From contig CAKAKS010000034.1 in NCBI GenBank assembly GCA_916700875.1, positions 18,546,506-18,610,505 on the forward strand: 64,000 nt of DNA. Reading direction: 5' to 3'. The translations under genes were made by a program, and so were the position numbers. This DNA comes from Sebastes aleutianus (taxonomy: Eukaryota > Chordata > Actinopteri > Perciformes > Sebastidae). The notes beneath the pieces were generated by a model, which was given only the letters and a program-made list of their open reading frames with translations, made no database searches and was not told the origin of the DNA. Below, one piece after another: positions 10,577-22,622 of the stretch. The first letter of the stretch is position 1, and every line of letters begins with the position of its first letter.

Positions 10577-12571
10577 GTAATCCTTTCTGTCTACTACTCT
10601 CTGATATTTCAGAAAGATTATTCCAGAGATCTTCCATTATTTCCTTTAAAATATCTCTCACTGATATAATTGAAAACGCTGTGTTGACATGCCAGATGCA
10701 AAAGCTTGACAGGCCTAGCAACAGTAGCCAAGGGCGGAGGGGCTTCTCTTCTTTCAAAGCCATGGACATGTAGCATTGATGTCCTTTACATACATGGGTT
10801 TGTTTGAAATGAAAAGCTGCACTTGATCCCTCATTAATTACAACAGACAGATTTACATGCACGCCACAGATCCTGATTCAAACTCTTTAGTTTTCTCCAC
10901 TATGAATAAAAATGATGTGATGGGATTTAACATCTCACGTTATCAGGTATGACAACCAACCCTCATAAGCCAAATAGTGCAGTCAATAAATCACAGTCCA
11001 GTATCCAGTTGAAAAGGATGCTGAAAATACCCGAACACACCCGTGGGGGCAGTGTTGCACCACAGCTGAAAGTGAAAGTGGCAGGAAGAGGAGGCATGGA
11101 GCACTGGAAGGTGAGGTGACAGGAGGTGTTGTGCTGCTCTCTGGGGAGGAGCTCTCCAGTTGCAGTGGAGGGAAAAAAGAAAAATGGAAGAGAGAGAGAG
11201 AGAGAGAGATGCAGAATAGTAAGAAGCTGCCTCAGTCAGGCTGTCAGCTCGGGGCATATCTAATTGAGAACGCCACGCCATTTGAAGTGGAGAGCACAGC
11301 CGAGGCAGAAAAGAGAAGCCAGCGTGGGGGCAGGCACAGCGGGAGAGCGGCATTCGGCAAACAAAAAGACAAATCAAAGAGTGAACACAGGAGATGTTCA
11401 AACAGATAGCCCTGATCTTTTGCTCCATGTTCGACATCTCCCACTGTCTTTATGTATGTGCTGTCGATGGCGGCGTGCGAGAGGAAGAGAGGCTGTCATC
11501 GAGGGGTTTGAGGAACAAGTGGAAGGTGAAGGAGAGAGAATGAATGAGTGCCATTTTGCCATCATTTCCAGGCTGATTTTTAAAAACACACAGGAAGGTA
11601 TTAATCATAACTTTGAGCAGGTTAAGCTGAAACTCTGCTTCGGGAGAATCACAGGAAGACGGTGGAGATGGTGGAGGTCAGTGCCACGTGTATAGCTTAG
11701 CACAGCACAGTGCTCAGGGGCAGCCGGAGAAAAATATTACTCATAAATGGAAAAGATCAAATAGTGGCATTTAACAATCCGCAGAGAAATGGTGTCACGG
11801 AGGACCCTCGTCTTTCAGCTTTCCTCGGGCAAAAGAGGATGTGATGTCCTGTCAGCATTGTAATTTATTTCTCACACAGGTCACGGCCGGGCAATCGCAC
11901 CATACACTTTACTTTACCGGGTGGTCTCTCGCTATAATCCCCCATTACGGTCATGCACATGAAGACGAGCTAAAGCTATGAATGTAGGTATATTCAGACT
12001 TTATGCCTCCAAGAGTAGACATAGCCATAACTCCTTTATGCAATATGGAAATACACACCCATAACAACGTCTGTCAATCTCCTTTTTTGTACACTGGTTT
12101 GGATGTTAACCTTTTGATTTCACAACGCCTGGCCTGAATACGACCCGTGCTAACATTTTTCATCACCCACATTTATGAATCTCTGAGACAGCCCTGAGAG
12201 GACGTGAATATTTAACAGGATTTGCATGAACATTATATTGTAGTGCATATTAAAGAAGCCGGATGTCTTCAGTATGCTCGATGACAGGAGGGGAAGAAGA
12301 AGAAGAAGAAGAAATGATGGATTGATACGCGATTTTGTTTTTGCAACATGTAAATATTTGTTATGCTGCAGAATCTCTTCCTCTGAATTGTGAAATTGTT
12401 TGATATGATAAACAGATGTTCAATCTGGTGAGTGAACAGCTGCCATCTTATTAGTGCTTGCTAATCTTTCCACTGCGCCTCTAGTTGTGAGATGTCTACG
12501 TCTTTGCCATCACATGCACTCCGCCACCACTCGGCCTCGCCGTCTCTCACACGTCTTCAGCCAGTCGATTA
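10577..12571. other. intergenic, purine-rich tracts, no gene seen
   Basis: An (AG)n run is at about 11189-11209 and a (GAA)n run at about 12294-12314. Several overlapping open frames at 10990-11695 on both strands arise from biased GA/CT composition. None shows a recognisable domain. Confidence 0.45.
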
Positions 12572-13605
12572 GACTGTTGTCAGGCTATTAAATTGGCGTC
12601 ATCAGTCGCTATAAGACCCATAGATGTGGGTCAATAGGGGCCTACTATACCCACTAGTAGGTTTTATCATCTATTCACATGGTAGATCACTGAAAGAAGG
12701 AATAAAAGAACACAACAGCGACCTTTAGCGACCGTAGTAATTATGACAGGAGCAGAAGTCAGGCGCTGCAGTATAGGCAGTGTGAAACTCCAACACAGGA
12801 CTTTCACCAAGGAGACCGGAGTCAAACCAACAATGTCTTTGTGTTCGTAGTTATTTTAACCCAAAACACAATGTTTTTCCCTAAACTTACCTGTTTTTTT
12901 TGCCTAAACCTAAAGAAGTTGTAGTTGTATTGCCTAAACCTATAGAAGTTGTAGTTTTTTTGCCTATACCTATAGAAGTTGTAGTTTTATTGCCTAAACC
13001 TATAGAAGTTGTAGTTTTGTTGTCTAAACCTAAAGAAGTTGTAGTTTTATTGCCTAAACCTATAGAAGTTGTAGTTTTGTTGCCTAAACTTATAGAAGTT
13101 GTAGTTTTATTGCCTAAACCTAAAGAAGTTGTAGTTTTGTTGCCTAAACCTAAAGAAGTTGTAGTTTTGTTGTCTAAACCTAAAGAAGTTGTAGTTTTAT
13201 TGCCTAAACCTATAGAAGTTGTAGTTTTGTTGCCTAAACTTATAGAAGTTGTAGTTGTATTGCCTAAACCTAAAGAAGTTGTAGTTTTGTTGCCTAAACC
13301 TAAAGAAGTTGTAGTTTTATTGCCTAAACCTATAGAAGTTGTAGTTTTGTTGCCTAAACTTATAGAAGTTGTAGTTTTATTGCCTAAACCTAAAGAAGTT
13401 GTAGTTTTGTTGCCTAAACCTAAAGAAGCTTTTTTGTTTGTGTTCAAAACATGATGTTTCGTTCAGTTTTACAACATGTTAGAATGTATTGCTTTTAAGT
13501 TTAAGTTTCACTCTTACAACGCAGTAGGTGTAGTAGGCCCCTAATGACCCACATCTATGGTGCTTATAGCGACTGGTAACGCCTATTTAATGGCCTGATG
13601 ACAGT
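12572..13605. mobile_element. TIR DNA element carrying a 30-bp minisatellite
   Basis: Inverted repeats of about 80 bases at 12572-12651 and 13526-13605 match at most positions; both contain the palindrome-linked motif 'catagatgtgggtca' and 'cagtcgctataag'. Between them lies sequence shared with other families ('ttattttaacccaaaacaca' at about 12851), then a tandem array. No transposase is encoded. The flanks show no clear target duplication, so the superfamily is left open. Confidence 0.85.
12899..13431 (+). repeat. 30-bp minisatellite, about 18 units
   Basis: The unit is 'tgcctaaacctaaagaag' followed by 'ttgtagttttgt', exactly 30 bases. Variants (aaag/tatag, cctaaacc/cctaaact, tgcc/tgtc, ttttgt/ttttat) recur in the same order every four to five units, so the array grew by duplication of higher-order blocks. 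Because 30 is a multiple of three and the unit lacks stops in one frame on each strand, both strands read open for about 185 codons. The unit resembles the core of the element at 31241-31723 (about 31653-31690), which points to a single ancestral copy. Confidence 0.95.
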
Positions 13606-15202
13606 CAAACCGGGTGCTTCGGCGCTAGCACTTCTAATCCAGGGGAGAAAATGAACTGTCACGCATCTTTCATTGTTAAAAGTGTCTGCTGGTTTCCGTG
13701 ACAACACCTCTGCCGGTTGGGTTTGGAGTAATGGGCAGGACTTTTTCATACAAACCTTTTTTTTTCTCCCCCTCCTCCTCTCCCCCATTTTGAATATTTG
13801 AAGGAGGTAATTCAGACGGAGGACGATTCGCCGAGCGACAATGTGACAGATGCAGCTCTATTTTCCAGGATGAATGTGCGAATGATGCAGCCTGAGAGGA
13901 TCAGAGCGAGCGGTGTAAAACCTCAAATGGAGGTGCAGAGAGCAGGCGTTCCTGCTCACTCACACTTCCAGCCCTTCTTACTTATTTTTTTATTAACCCC
14001 ACTCCTACCATAACCATTACGCCTCCGGCTGTTAACACGCAGCATCTCTGCGTGCAGACCAACATGTCAGAAAATGACTGGCATTAAATATGACACACAG
14101 TCCTTATGCCATCATTGCAGAGAGGGCCATTTTCCTCTTGAGTGAAATGGAGGACGGTGCGGAGCGGGTATTTTTTGACAAACAGGCCTAATGTGGCGTC
14201 GAAGTCGTGTAACTTTCCCGCTCTCCCGCCCGCGCTGCTTTCGGATAACAAACCCTCTCAGCATCCACACACACCTCTGTCCTGCGGTTGAGCAGCTTTT
14301 CGACTGGCGCAGTTTGTCGCCACTCAAAGCCGCATTTAAAATGCAAATCAACAGCGTGCAGTGTCGACTGCCTTGTACTGTCTCTGCGTGAACTGCCATT
14401 CTGACCTTTCAGCACTTGCGGCTGATTATGAAGTGAATGCCTCCCTTTACGGATGTACCTGTGCTAAGAGGATGTCTTTCCCGCCTTTCAAAGCTGTAAT
14501 TTCAGTAGTAACGACCACAGGCGCAGTTTGCGTTGGTTCAGAGGGCTCACTGAACCCCCTAGACATCTATATTTCTTTTATAATAACAGGACACTCTCTG
14601 GTAAATATGCACTTCAGTAACGTCATGTACACAAACCACATACCTATCAGCTGTGCGGTCAAGATCAGACTAAAGACGTAACCACTTAAAAGATGGGTGA
14701 GTAGTACTTGCTATCTTCTGACGTTTGTGTTTTTTAAACAGAAAACACAGATTTAATACTGCGATATTTACTGAAAATTACATCCAATACAGCCAACAGT
14801 AAGCCGAAGTAAACTTTCAGGCGATCTCCTGGTGATCTCCCTCCAGCCTGCTGTCACCTTATTTAGGTGTTTGTTGTAAAATGAGGAGGTATCGTATAGA
14901 TAACTCCCCAGTTCAACCTCATGAATCAGCCGTTCCTCGTCCGTTGCAGCGCTTTCAACGCGAGCGACAGGGATAAATAGAAACAGCGTCCGACAAAAGT
15001 TCAGCTCAAAATGGCACGATGCGCAGCGTTTGGTCGTTCGCGGCCGGTTCCATTAGAAAACAATGTGATCAAACTGACGGTTGTTTGCATCGCATTCTGT
15101 TTGGAGGGTGTAATATGTAAGCTACTCACATCCCAATACATTAGACCTCTCTGTGTGGTGTACATTACATTCCCTCTAGATTTTTTTTGTGAACCCCCAA
15201 CC
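13606..15202. other. intergenic, includes an octamer-bearing unique segment
   Basis: No gene is supported. The segment 14140-14420 is more G+C-rich and contains a perfect POU octamer ATGCAAAT at 14341-14348. Overlapping frames on both strands there reflect few stop codons in G+C-rich sequence. It could be a conserved non-coding element; that is a guess. Confidence 0.35.
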
Positions 15203-15206
15203 TTAA

Positions 15207-15707
15207 AGGTCCCATATTATAAAAAAGTGAGATTTTCATGTTCTTTTATTATAAAGCAGGCTTAGGTCCTATATAAATATTGTGAAAGTATCGAAACACT
15301 CAATCCACAGGGAAATACACATAGCCCGTATTCAGAAACTCTGCATTTGAAACAAGCTGTCAGGATTTCTGCCCATTCGTGATGTCACGAATGGGACCCT
15401 TGACCCAATTTTAAACGTAAACATTCTAAATGTGTCCCAGTTTATTTCCTGGTTGCAGTGTATGTGAATGTCATCAGCTGACAGGAAGTACACATGGACC
15501 CAAGCTGTTGCCTAGCAACGCAATTCTGTTGCAATTCCATCAAAATGCGTTAAAACGGAGCGTTTCAGACAGAGGGTAAATACAGGCATATTCAGGCTGA
15601 CAGTATGAGGAAAATAAAGTTTTTTTTAATATTACAGGATGTAAACATGTTCTAGTAGAAACACAAAATACAAGTATGAACCTGAAAATGAGCATAATAT
15701 GGGACCT
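15207..15707. mobile_element. TTAA-flanked MITE, family A copy 1 (uninterrupted)
   Basis: TTAA at 15203-15206 and 15708-15711 flank perfect inverted ends AGGTCCCATATTAT and ATAATATGGGACCT. The interior includes 'gtgtcccagtttatttcc' (about 15433) and 'gagcgtttcagacagaggg' (about 15559). It is the empty-site reference for the nested copy at 16422-17537. The right third is shared with the family at 24079 and 43274. Confidence 0.9.
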
Positions 15708-15711
15708 TTAA

Positions 15712-16417
15712 AGTTCATACTGGTAGCGACATATTCTTGTGCTTTAGATGAGAGGTTATAAACCTTTGCCATGTATTATTCCACACCATAATATACTGCA
15801 CTGTTTTATTCCCTGAAATTGCTTCATGTTCCTTTGACTATAACTTAAAGATTTCCACGACTTCAGGGATCTCCAGAGGTTAAATCACTTGGTTGCAGCA
15901 AAATGGTTTATTGCCCACAGCAATGGCGAGTACCGGATTAAGAAGTCACGCAGTGAAGGATAGTATGGCACATTGTTGTTTGGTGCTGAGATATGCCTTC
16001 CCCTGTGGATTCGCTGTCTGTTGGCCTGCGGCGGCGTGGCCTGCCCACTCCCGGCTGCTTGCTGCACTGGGACTCTGCGTCTATCGATCCCAGCCTGTCC
16101 GCCCACCAGAGGATCCGATACCAGTTAACACGATGCAGAGTCCACATATTTAGAGGCCGGAGGGTATCAGCAGACCCGGCCCTGATTGGCGTAACTGAGA
16201 GTGATAGGGATCAGTTAGAGCCAGGTTACCATTGATTAGGTGTGTGTGTATAAACAGATAGAGAGATCAATGGAGACAGGTCAATAGAAATTATAAGCAT
16301 TTTAACAAGCACCGGCGAGCGACACCAGGAGTTAAGAGGTGATATGGATTGATGCCAAGGCCTTGTTTTAGCTTTTGGGAATAATTAAAAAACTTCTCAG
16401 TGAACAAACAAAATAAC
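15712..16417. other. intergenic, no gene seen
   Basis: A G+C-rich patch at 15990-16150 stays open in several frames on both strands. No splice-bounded exon or domain could be recognised in it. Confidence 0.35.
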
Positions 16418-16421
16418 TTAA

Positions 16422-17537
16422 AGGTCCCATCTTATATAAAATGAGATTTTCATGTCTTTTTTGTATTATAAAGCAGGTTTAAGTGCTATAAAGATAATGT
16501 GAAAATATTGAAATGCTCAGTCCATGGAGAAAAACACACAACCCGTATTCAGAAACTGTGAGGATTTCCGTAACTTTGTGATGTCACAAATCTACAATAT
16601 ATATGGTGCCTTCAAATGGGGTCGTGATTACAATGTTCACGAGAAGAGTCCATTGCCGTTGCCTATTAGCAGTGTTCTCACGACTTAACCACTCGAACGC
16701 CAAGCATATTGTGTACACGACTTCCCATGTTGTAAACACGAGCTCACAAGTTTCATTTGACAGTTTCACAGTTTTAAACGTAAACATTCATTCAAGCATT
16801 CATAAATGTGTCCCAGTTTATTTCCGGCTGCAGCGTATTGTTTCATCCGAAATCGCATGCTATGTACTACATACCCAACGTGTACTATCGTTCAACATAC
16901 TTTTGTGTGAATAAACAGTAGTATGTATCTTTGTGGACGCACTGAGCCATAATTTCCGTCGTCACTTCCTGAGAGTCTCTTTGCCAGTTGGAGACATGTA
17001 ACCATGGTAACCCGTGCCAACCTCATGTGACTAAAACAACGGTTTGTGAGTATCAAAGTCGGAATAAATTTAAGATATACAGTATATTACGCTTAGCAAA
17101 GTGAAATCTTATACTTGCAGTTAAATTAAAGTGTTATTGATGTTACAAACCTGTCCGTCAACGTCCTCACTACCGCATTGCATTGAGGGATATTTATGCC
17201 GCCGTAGTGTCCAGCATTGCATACTGTAATATTTCACCGGAAAAAGTATGCAATTTGCGTACTATTGGTTTCATACTAAGGTTTCGGACATACTAAAATA
17301 TCTCACATACTGTTTTAGCGTACTAAATAGCATGTTAGTATGGAATTTCGGACGCAACTTATGTGAATTACATCAGCTGACAGGAAGTAAACATGGACCC
17401 AAGCTGTTGCCATTGAAATGCGCTACAATGGAGCGTTTCAGACAGAGGGTAAATACAGGTATATTCAAGCAGACAGTATAAGGAAAATAAAGTTTTTTTT
17501 GTTCTAGTAGTCTAAAAATGAGCCTGATATGGGACCT
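16422..17537. mobile_element. TTAA-flanked MITE, family A copy 2, split by a nested insertion
   Basis: TTAA at 16418-16421 and 17538-17541 flank AGGTCCCATCTTAT...ATATGGGACCT. Both halves align to the copy at 15207-15707. The match breaks at 16838/17360, where another element (16839-17359) has inserted. Removing it restores the order of family landmarks seen in copy 1. Confidence 0.88.
16839..17359. mobile_element. nested TIR element of the 'TACT' family with apparent TAT target duplication
   Basis: The ends are 'tgtttcatccgaaat' and 'atttcggacgcaact', which are imperfect inverted repeats. TAT at 16836-16838 is repeated at 17360-17362, while the undisturbed copy of the host element has a single TAT at this place (gcagTGTATGtgaa, about 15458). 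A 3-bp duplication would suit a PIF/Harbinger-type insertion. The interior is rich in 'tagtatg/catacta'. Related copies are at about 27495-27790 and 46275-46520. Confidence 0.82.
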
Positions 17538-17541
17538 TTAA

Positions 17542-20184
17542 TATTAACATTAAACTTTTAAAGCCTTTTAGGTTTGATTTGTCAAGCAAGTAATGGTACC
17601 ATTACTAGGAGACACATCTACACGTGTGAAAGAGGTGGAAAATGATGACACGGACACCCCGACCTTTGTGGTCCACGGCTGGAGCAAATCTTGACAGCGT
17701 GTATGGCCAGAGGGTGTCTTAGCCTGCTCAAGCATAAAAACCAATGTCTATTAAACCACCTCTGGTTGTTAGTAGCGTTAGCACTTGGACCCCAATATAC
17801 CTGCAGGTCTAGCTTCTAATACGTCTACTTCCTGAGAATGTCCCTCAGTTTTATGCTTTTATTAGTATTCCTGCATGCACAGTTATTATGACTGAATACT
17901 GCTATCACTACGTATTTTCATGAATGACTGGGTGCACTTTTACTTCTTCTTCTACTACCTCTCGTTGCGAAGAATAAAAATTTTACAGTAACCTGCCTAT
18001 GTGTCTGAATTGATTTTGTCTCAGCCTACACATCATTTTATAGAGAGATATCTTTATTAGCCAATTTACATAGCACTGGTGTAACGTTGGCATCTCATCA
18101 TTCATTTTCTCTTTCTGCGATAGATAGCCCGCTCTACATCATTACACTTGGATTTGGAGTGGTGCTCAATCAAGCCTCAGGATGTTAATAAAATATGCTG
18201 GTTACCGAGATGAGATGAATAATCGCAGGAGTCAAGTATAATTTCCAGCCCCACCAGGGCGAGCGTGCGCGGCCTATACTGTACGTCACACTCTGGGAGG
18301 CGGGTCGCTCTGTTGGCGCCTGCTGCCTATCAGGGTGGTCGCAGGGTGGCAGCGATGGTAGGCGATGTAAAGGGGAAGGCAGGCTTGGCACGGTGCACCG
18401 CACGATAAGGTTTCTGCACCACCGTGGACAGCACTGGGGGATTGTGGGAGAGCGCTTATCAGCCTGTGTCAGGGTCTATCAGCATCTGTCCTGTTTACTC
18501 CTCAGGTGTGCTGGCTGACTGCTCTGTGAAAGCTCCTTCATATCAGCCAGCTGAGAGCTAACCGGGAGCGCAAACAGAAACCCACCCACTGCGGCTGCAG
18601 ACCCGTCGTATTACTTCCTCTTTCTATATATATATAAACCTCTTTTTTCACAGTTTATAGTTACATTCCCCGCTTCTCGCCGTCTCATCCTTCCACATCT
18701 TTTTCACTGAGTAACCCCTCCTCCACTCTCTATTCACCTGCCTTGGAGTGGATACGGGGTGAATCATCCTTTAACAGGATATCAACACACCCCGACTAAA
18801 AAAAGACTTGATTTACCCCAGCACATGTTGCCTTTTTTTCCCAGTCAAGTGGAGCTTTATCGCCATTAAGTCCATTTCCTCTAGTTACAGGAGCTAAAAA
18901 TGTGGTTTCCAAAGAGGCCAAGGTGAGAGAGCAAAGGCAGAGAAAGGGACGACATGAACAAATATAAATTTAGCTATTTAATCGCATACAGGATGTGTGT
19001 GTGTGCAAGAGAGAAAGAGACACACACACACACGCAGAGAAAGGTGAGAGGAAAAGTTCAAGCAAGAGCGAAACGAGAGATTTGAGAGAGACTGTCAAAA
19101 TGTCGCAGGTGGAAATGTCAGCAGCGAGGTGGAGAGGAGTCAAACTGAGCGAGAGCAGGAGGTTGGAACCATAATTAGTGTCTGTGAGTCACTGCGAGCG
19201 GCCTCGTGTGATGTCACCGGCTCCCCGTCCTCTGTATCCGCCGCTGAGGACAAGCGTAGGGACTAACACGTCCTGACCTCTGACCTTTAAGAACATGCTG
19301 TACTGTCTTCTGTTTTACTGCTGCACAGTCTCAAGGCTCCAGCTCTGGCTGTATCGGCTGTAATGACCCCATCACTATTTGTGGGGTCACACTCGTGCCC
19401 GCTGTGACTGCAGATGTGTGTGTGTGCCTCCTTTTTTCCAGTGTGCATCTCAGTTTATCTCTAGCAGAGCACGAGCAGCTGCTGCCGCATGACTGACAGT
19501 AAAACCAAACTGCTGTAGCAAATACCGTCTGCCCGGCCATCTTGCCAGGAAATCAATGTAACATTGGAGCAAATCAGAGCAACATATGAGCAGTGGCCTC
19601 TGTGCATTCCCTTTCTGCGAGGCAGACGACCGTGGTGCGTGTCATGCTGTTTTCTCCTCGCTGTGGTATCGCGGGGAGACAGGCAGCCAACCACTGTGAA
19701 GGAGTGTGCTTGGGAATGACAAACACCCACTTGATCTCGTGAACCTGCATAACAAATGGTTCTCGGAGCCACGGACATGGCCAGCGCCAGGAGAGATAGA
19801 AAGGTTGAGGAATTCAGACAGCTCACACAAACAAAACAGAGCGGAAGTTACAGAATTTGACGGGAATAGTCCAGGTCTGGTGTCATTCAGGTGTAACGGG
19901 TTTAATTGTGTAGAACTTATCAAACAAGGCAATTTATAAGGCATAGAACATCAATCAAATTGATCAAATCAAATCAATCAATCAAAGGAATAAAAGTTAT
20001 GATACATTTTCAGTGCAGTAAAGATAGATATTCTGGAAGTTTATTTCAGTAGAAGTGGTCACACATGGTGTCATAGCAGTAACTGTGGAGGTGGAACCGC
20101 TACCTAGCTAACGGGACGAACTGACAAAAGTAACATTAGCTTGCTAACACCTTTAGACTGAGGGATATTGTCAACAATTCTGAC
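17542..20184. other. intergenic, no gene seen
   Basis: The stretch holds short simple repeats: (TA)n at about 18627-18639, and GT/CA and GA runs at about 18990-19090. Nothing resembles an exon. 'gatcaaatcaaatcaatcaa' at about 19961-19985 is a low-complexity run. Confidence 0.45.
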
Positions 20185-20803
20185 CCAGTGGGCTACCTCC
20201 GGGTCTGAGAAGTGAATCCTTAAACTTGCATTCTTTCTAATAGACTCCTCTGGTTGCAAAAAGAAGTCTGATTGTATAAAAGTCTAGGAGAAAATGACTC
20301 TACTTCTCACTTGATTTATTACCTCAGTAAACATTGTAAACATGAGTTTATGGTCTCAATCGCTAGTTTCAAGTCTTCTTCAATACAACATGATGTTCAT
20401 TTAGTAAATTATGGTCCCATTTAGAGTCAAATAGACCATAAAGCAGGGGATGCTTTAGATTGACAGGTCGCTACCACAGCGTTGTCCGGTCCGGATGTTG
20501 TCCGTGTTTTTGTCTTTCAACATTAACCTTTTCACAGTGTGTTTTCTGTTCATGAAAGTTAATTATAACCTTTTTTTTTCAAAGGAATTAAAATAATTTT
20601 CCCCCCAAAAATGATAACCTTTTTGGATGTCTAAAAATGTCTTATTCAGTATTTGGTTGTACTTAGCCCCACCCTCTTGTATTGGTTGCAAAAAAACAAC
20701 ATGGCAACGGCCAAAATGCCGGGCTTGAGGCTTCAAAACGGCAGTCCACAAACCCATGAGTGATGTCACGGTGACTACGTACACTTCTTATATACAGTCT
20801 ATG
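20185..20803 (-). mobile_element. teleost interspersed repeat family Q, copy 1
   Basis: Read on the minus strand it starts 'catagactgtatataagaag', runs through 'cggcattttggccgttgcc' and the phrase 'tttttttgcaacca', and ends '...ggtagcccactgg'. It aligns along its length to the plus-strand copy at 48862-49731. It has a single copy of the segment that forms a 22-bp array in the other copy. It has no coding capacity; I know the family as very common in percomorph fish but cannot name it with certainty. Confidence 0.8.
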
Positions 20804-21865
20804 AATGTAAACTGGGAAGATTTTAAATTACATTTCAAAAAATAACACAGTACATCAATTACAAAATGTCACAGCAATAATGTTAGCCTAAATTACCAAA
20901 AATGTTGGTTAGCTTAGCAAAATTGGATATTTACCTCTCATTTTATACTGCATCAATACAAAAATAACATCAAAACTACTAATTAAAAAATATATAATGG
21001 AAACTATAAAACAAAATCTTATCTACATTTGCAAGGATTTGCAGGAAGGTTAATACATTGCTTCATTTTTGGAAGTTAGCCTATGTAGCTTGTAATGCTG
21101 CAGGGACCTTCTGTTGACACAGATTGCTTATGATTGGATGGTGCTGCAGATGTTTCCTTGCAAATGATTTGCACATTACTAAAGTCTTGAGCCAAGAATA
21201 TTTCCTATGTTTTAATTGTGCAATACCGTTTTGTAAATGACTATAAACTGATAGTGTTTACTATGAATTTAGGAACTTTACATATAAACGTATATTGAAT
21301 TCCCCAAGAGAACCTCAATCCAGAGCAGTAAACACGCCTCAGAGGTCTGGTGGGGGTGTAACACAAAAGCAGATTAGAGGAGTTCTAAAATGTTCAAATG
21401 AATCATTCGACACAGGAGAGAAACAAAAAAAAAACCTGGTGTAAATACACAGGTTTCTGTGGCAGTTGTTCCACAAGTGTCTGGCACGCACTGTGCCAGG
21501 ATCTGCTGATTGTGCTAGTAATGCGCCATGTTAAACAGATGGGACAAAATGGAGGGAATAGCACTGGGCTTGTGTGTCTGACCTAGTGATGTATTTCAAC
21601 AGAAAAAAGCTGTCAGGGAGCCTGAGCAGAAATACCATCCAACATGGTGCTGGAAATAAGCAGGCTCTTGTATCTGCCTGGTGTAATTATCACAGTGTTC
21701 AGCCTCTCATGAAATTATTAAGTCCAAAAATCCTGCGCTATTGGGATTTCTCTTTCTTTCTCTTGATCAGTGTAGCAAAACATGATGTATGTAGATGGTC
21801 TCCAAGCTCATCCGTCATTTAAAGAAGACACTGTGTGATTCCACCTGGCTGGGAAATGCCAGACT
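20804..21865. other. intergenic, AT-rich, no gene seen
   Basis: AT-rich sequence without exon-like structure. The short frames at 21398-21822 have no recognised similarity. Confidence 0.4.
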
Positions 21866-22113
21866 AGTCGCACAGCAGATCGTGAAATAGTCCCGAAATG
21901 TAATGTATTGATTCGTGTACACAGACAAATTGCATCCATGTAATTTTGAACTGGGAAGTGTTATTTTAACCCAAACCACAACATTTTATTCTGAAAAGAC
22001 TGGAGCGGAAATTGACACATGCATCACGTGTTGTTGAAAGTCGTGCTGAGCGTCTATTTACACGAATCAAATAGATTCAATTTCATGACTATTTCGCGAA
22101 CTGCCGTGAGACT
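21866..22113. mobile_element. 248-bp TIR MITE
   Basis: Inverted ends of about 56 bases lie at 21866-21921 and 22057-22113. Both contain 'cgaaatagtc' and 'gattcgtgta' in opposite orientation. The centre has 'ttattttaacccaaaccaca' (about 21961), the core phrase shared with the elements at 12572 and 31241. AGACT occurs just outside the left end (21861-21865) and at the right end (22109-22113), a possible but uncertain target duplication. Confidence 0.8.
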
Positions 22114-22238
22114 GTGTTGAAAGTGCACACTCTTCTGTCAATGTTTGGCTCTGTGGCCAGAGGCCCTCTGATTTTTTGTTAAGACTTTTGATTATATTGT
22201 ATTATATATATATTTTTGGTCTATAATTAGTTCTGATT

Positions 22239-22622
22239 TGTCTAGAAGGGGATTTTGGTTTCCAAGTTTTGCAATATTGCTTGTTTCATGCATTGGTTTA
22301 GTGTTTCCTGTTTGACTTTGTAAGCCCCTCCTCTCATGTTTCACGTTGGGTTTTACTTCCTGTCTTTGTGTGCTTTCCCGCCTGTTTTGATCATCTGCAC
22401 CGCCCTGATCAGTTTCACTTGTCCCTAATTAGTTCTTCAACAACCTCACCTGTTAGCCAGTCACTATTTATACCAGCTCAGTTCCTTTGTTTTTTTGTTG
22501 GTTTGTCTTTTGTCATGCATGGAGTCACCATGCCTGCATCTTGTACTCTCAGTTTGTAAGCCTTTTTGTTAATTAAAAACCTTTGTTGAGTCTGGCCGTC
22601 TTTGCACCGTGACATTTCCTGC
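22239..22622 (+). mobile_element. retroelement-like segment, possible solo LTR
   Basis: The stretch has a T/C-rich 5' part, a TATA-like 'actatttatacc' at about 22464, a downstream 'aattaaaaacc' polyadenylation-like signal and then 'gcaccgtgaca'. This order resembles LTRs or LINE/LTR termini common in fish. No flanking target duplication or internal retroviral region was found, so the call is tentative. Confidence 0.3.

Noticed and set aside
10991..11695. Overlapping frames of 143-148 codons on both strands
   Set aside because: The region is GA/CT-biased with few stop codons; translations are low in complexity and show no domain.
12899..13431. CRISPR-like regular repeat array
   Set aside because: Units are directly adjacent 30-mers with no spacers, in a vertebrate genome.
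12887..13454. Open frames of 184 and 186 codons on opposite strands with 10-residue repeats (IEVVVLLPKP; TTTSLGLGNK)
   Set aside because: They coincide with the 30-bp minisatellite inside a transposon. A stop-free unit divisible by three opens both strands automatically; there is no start context, splice signal or domain.
15885..16235. Four overlapping frames on both strands in a G+C-rich patch
   Set aside because: Simultaneous openness on both strands reflects composition; no splice-bounded exon or protein motif was recognised.
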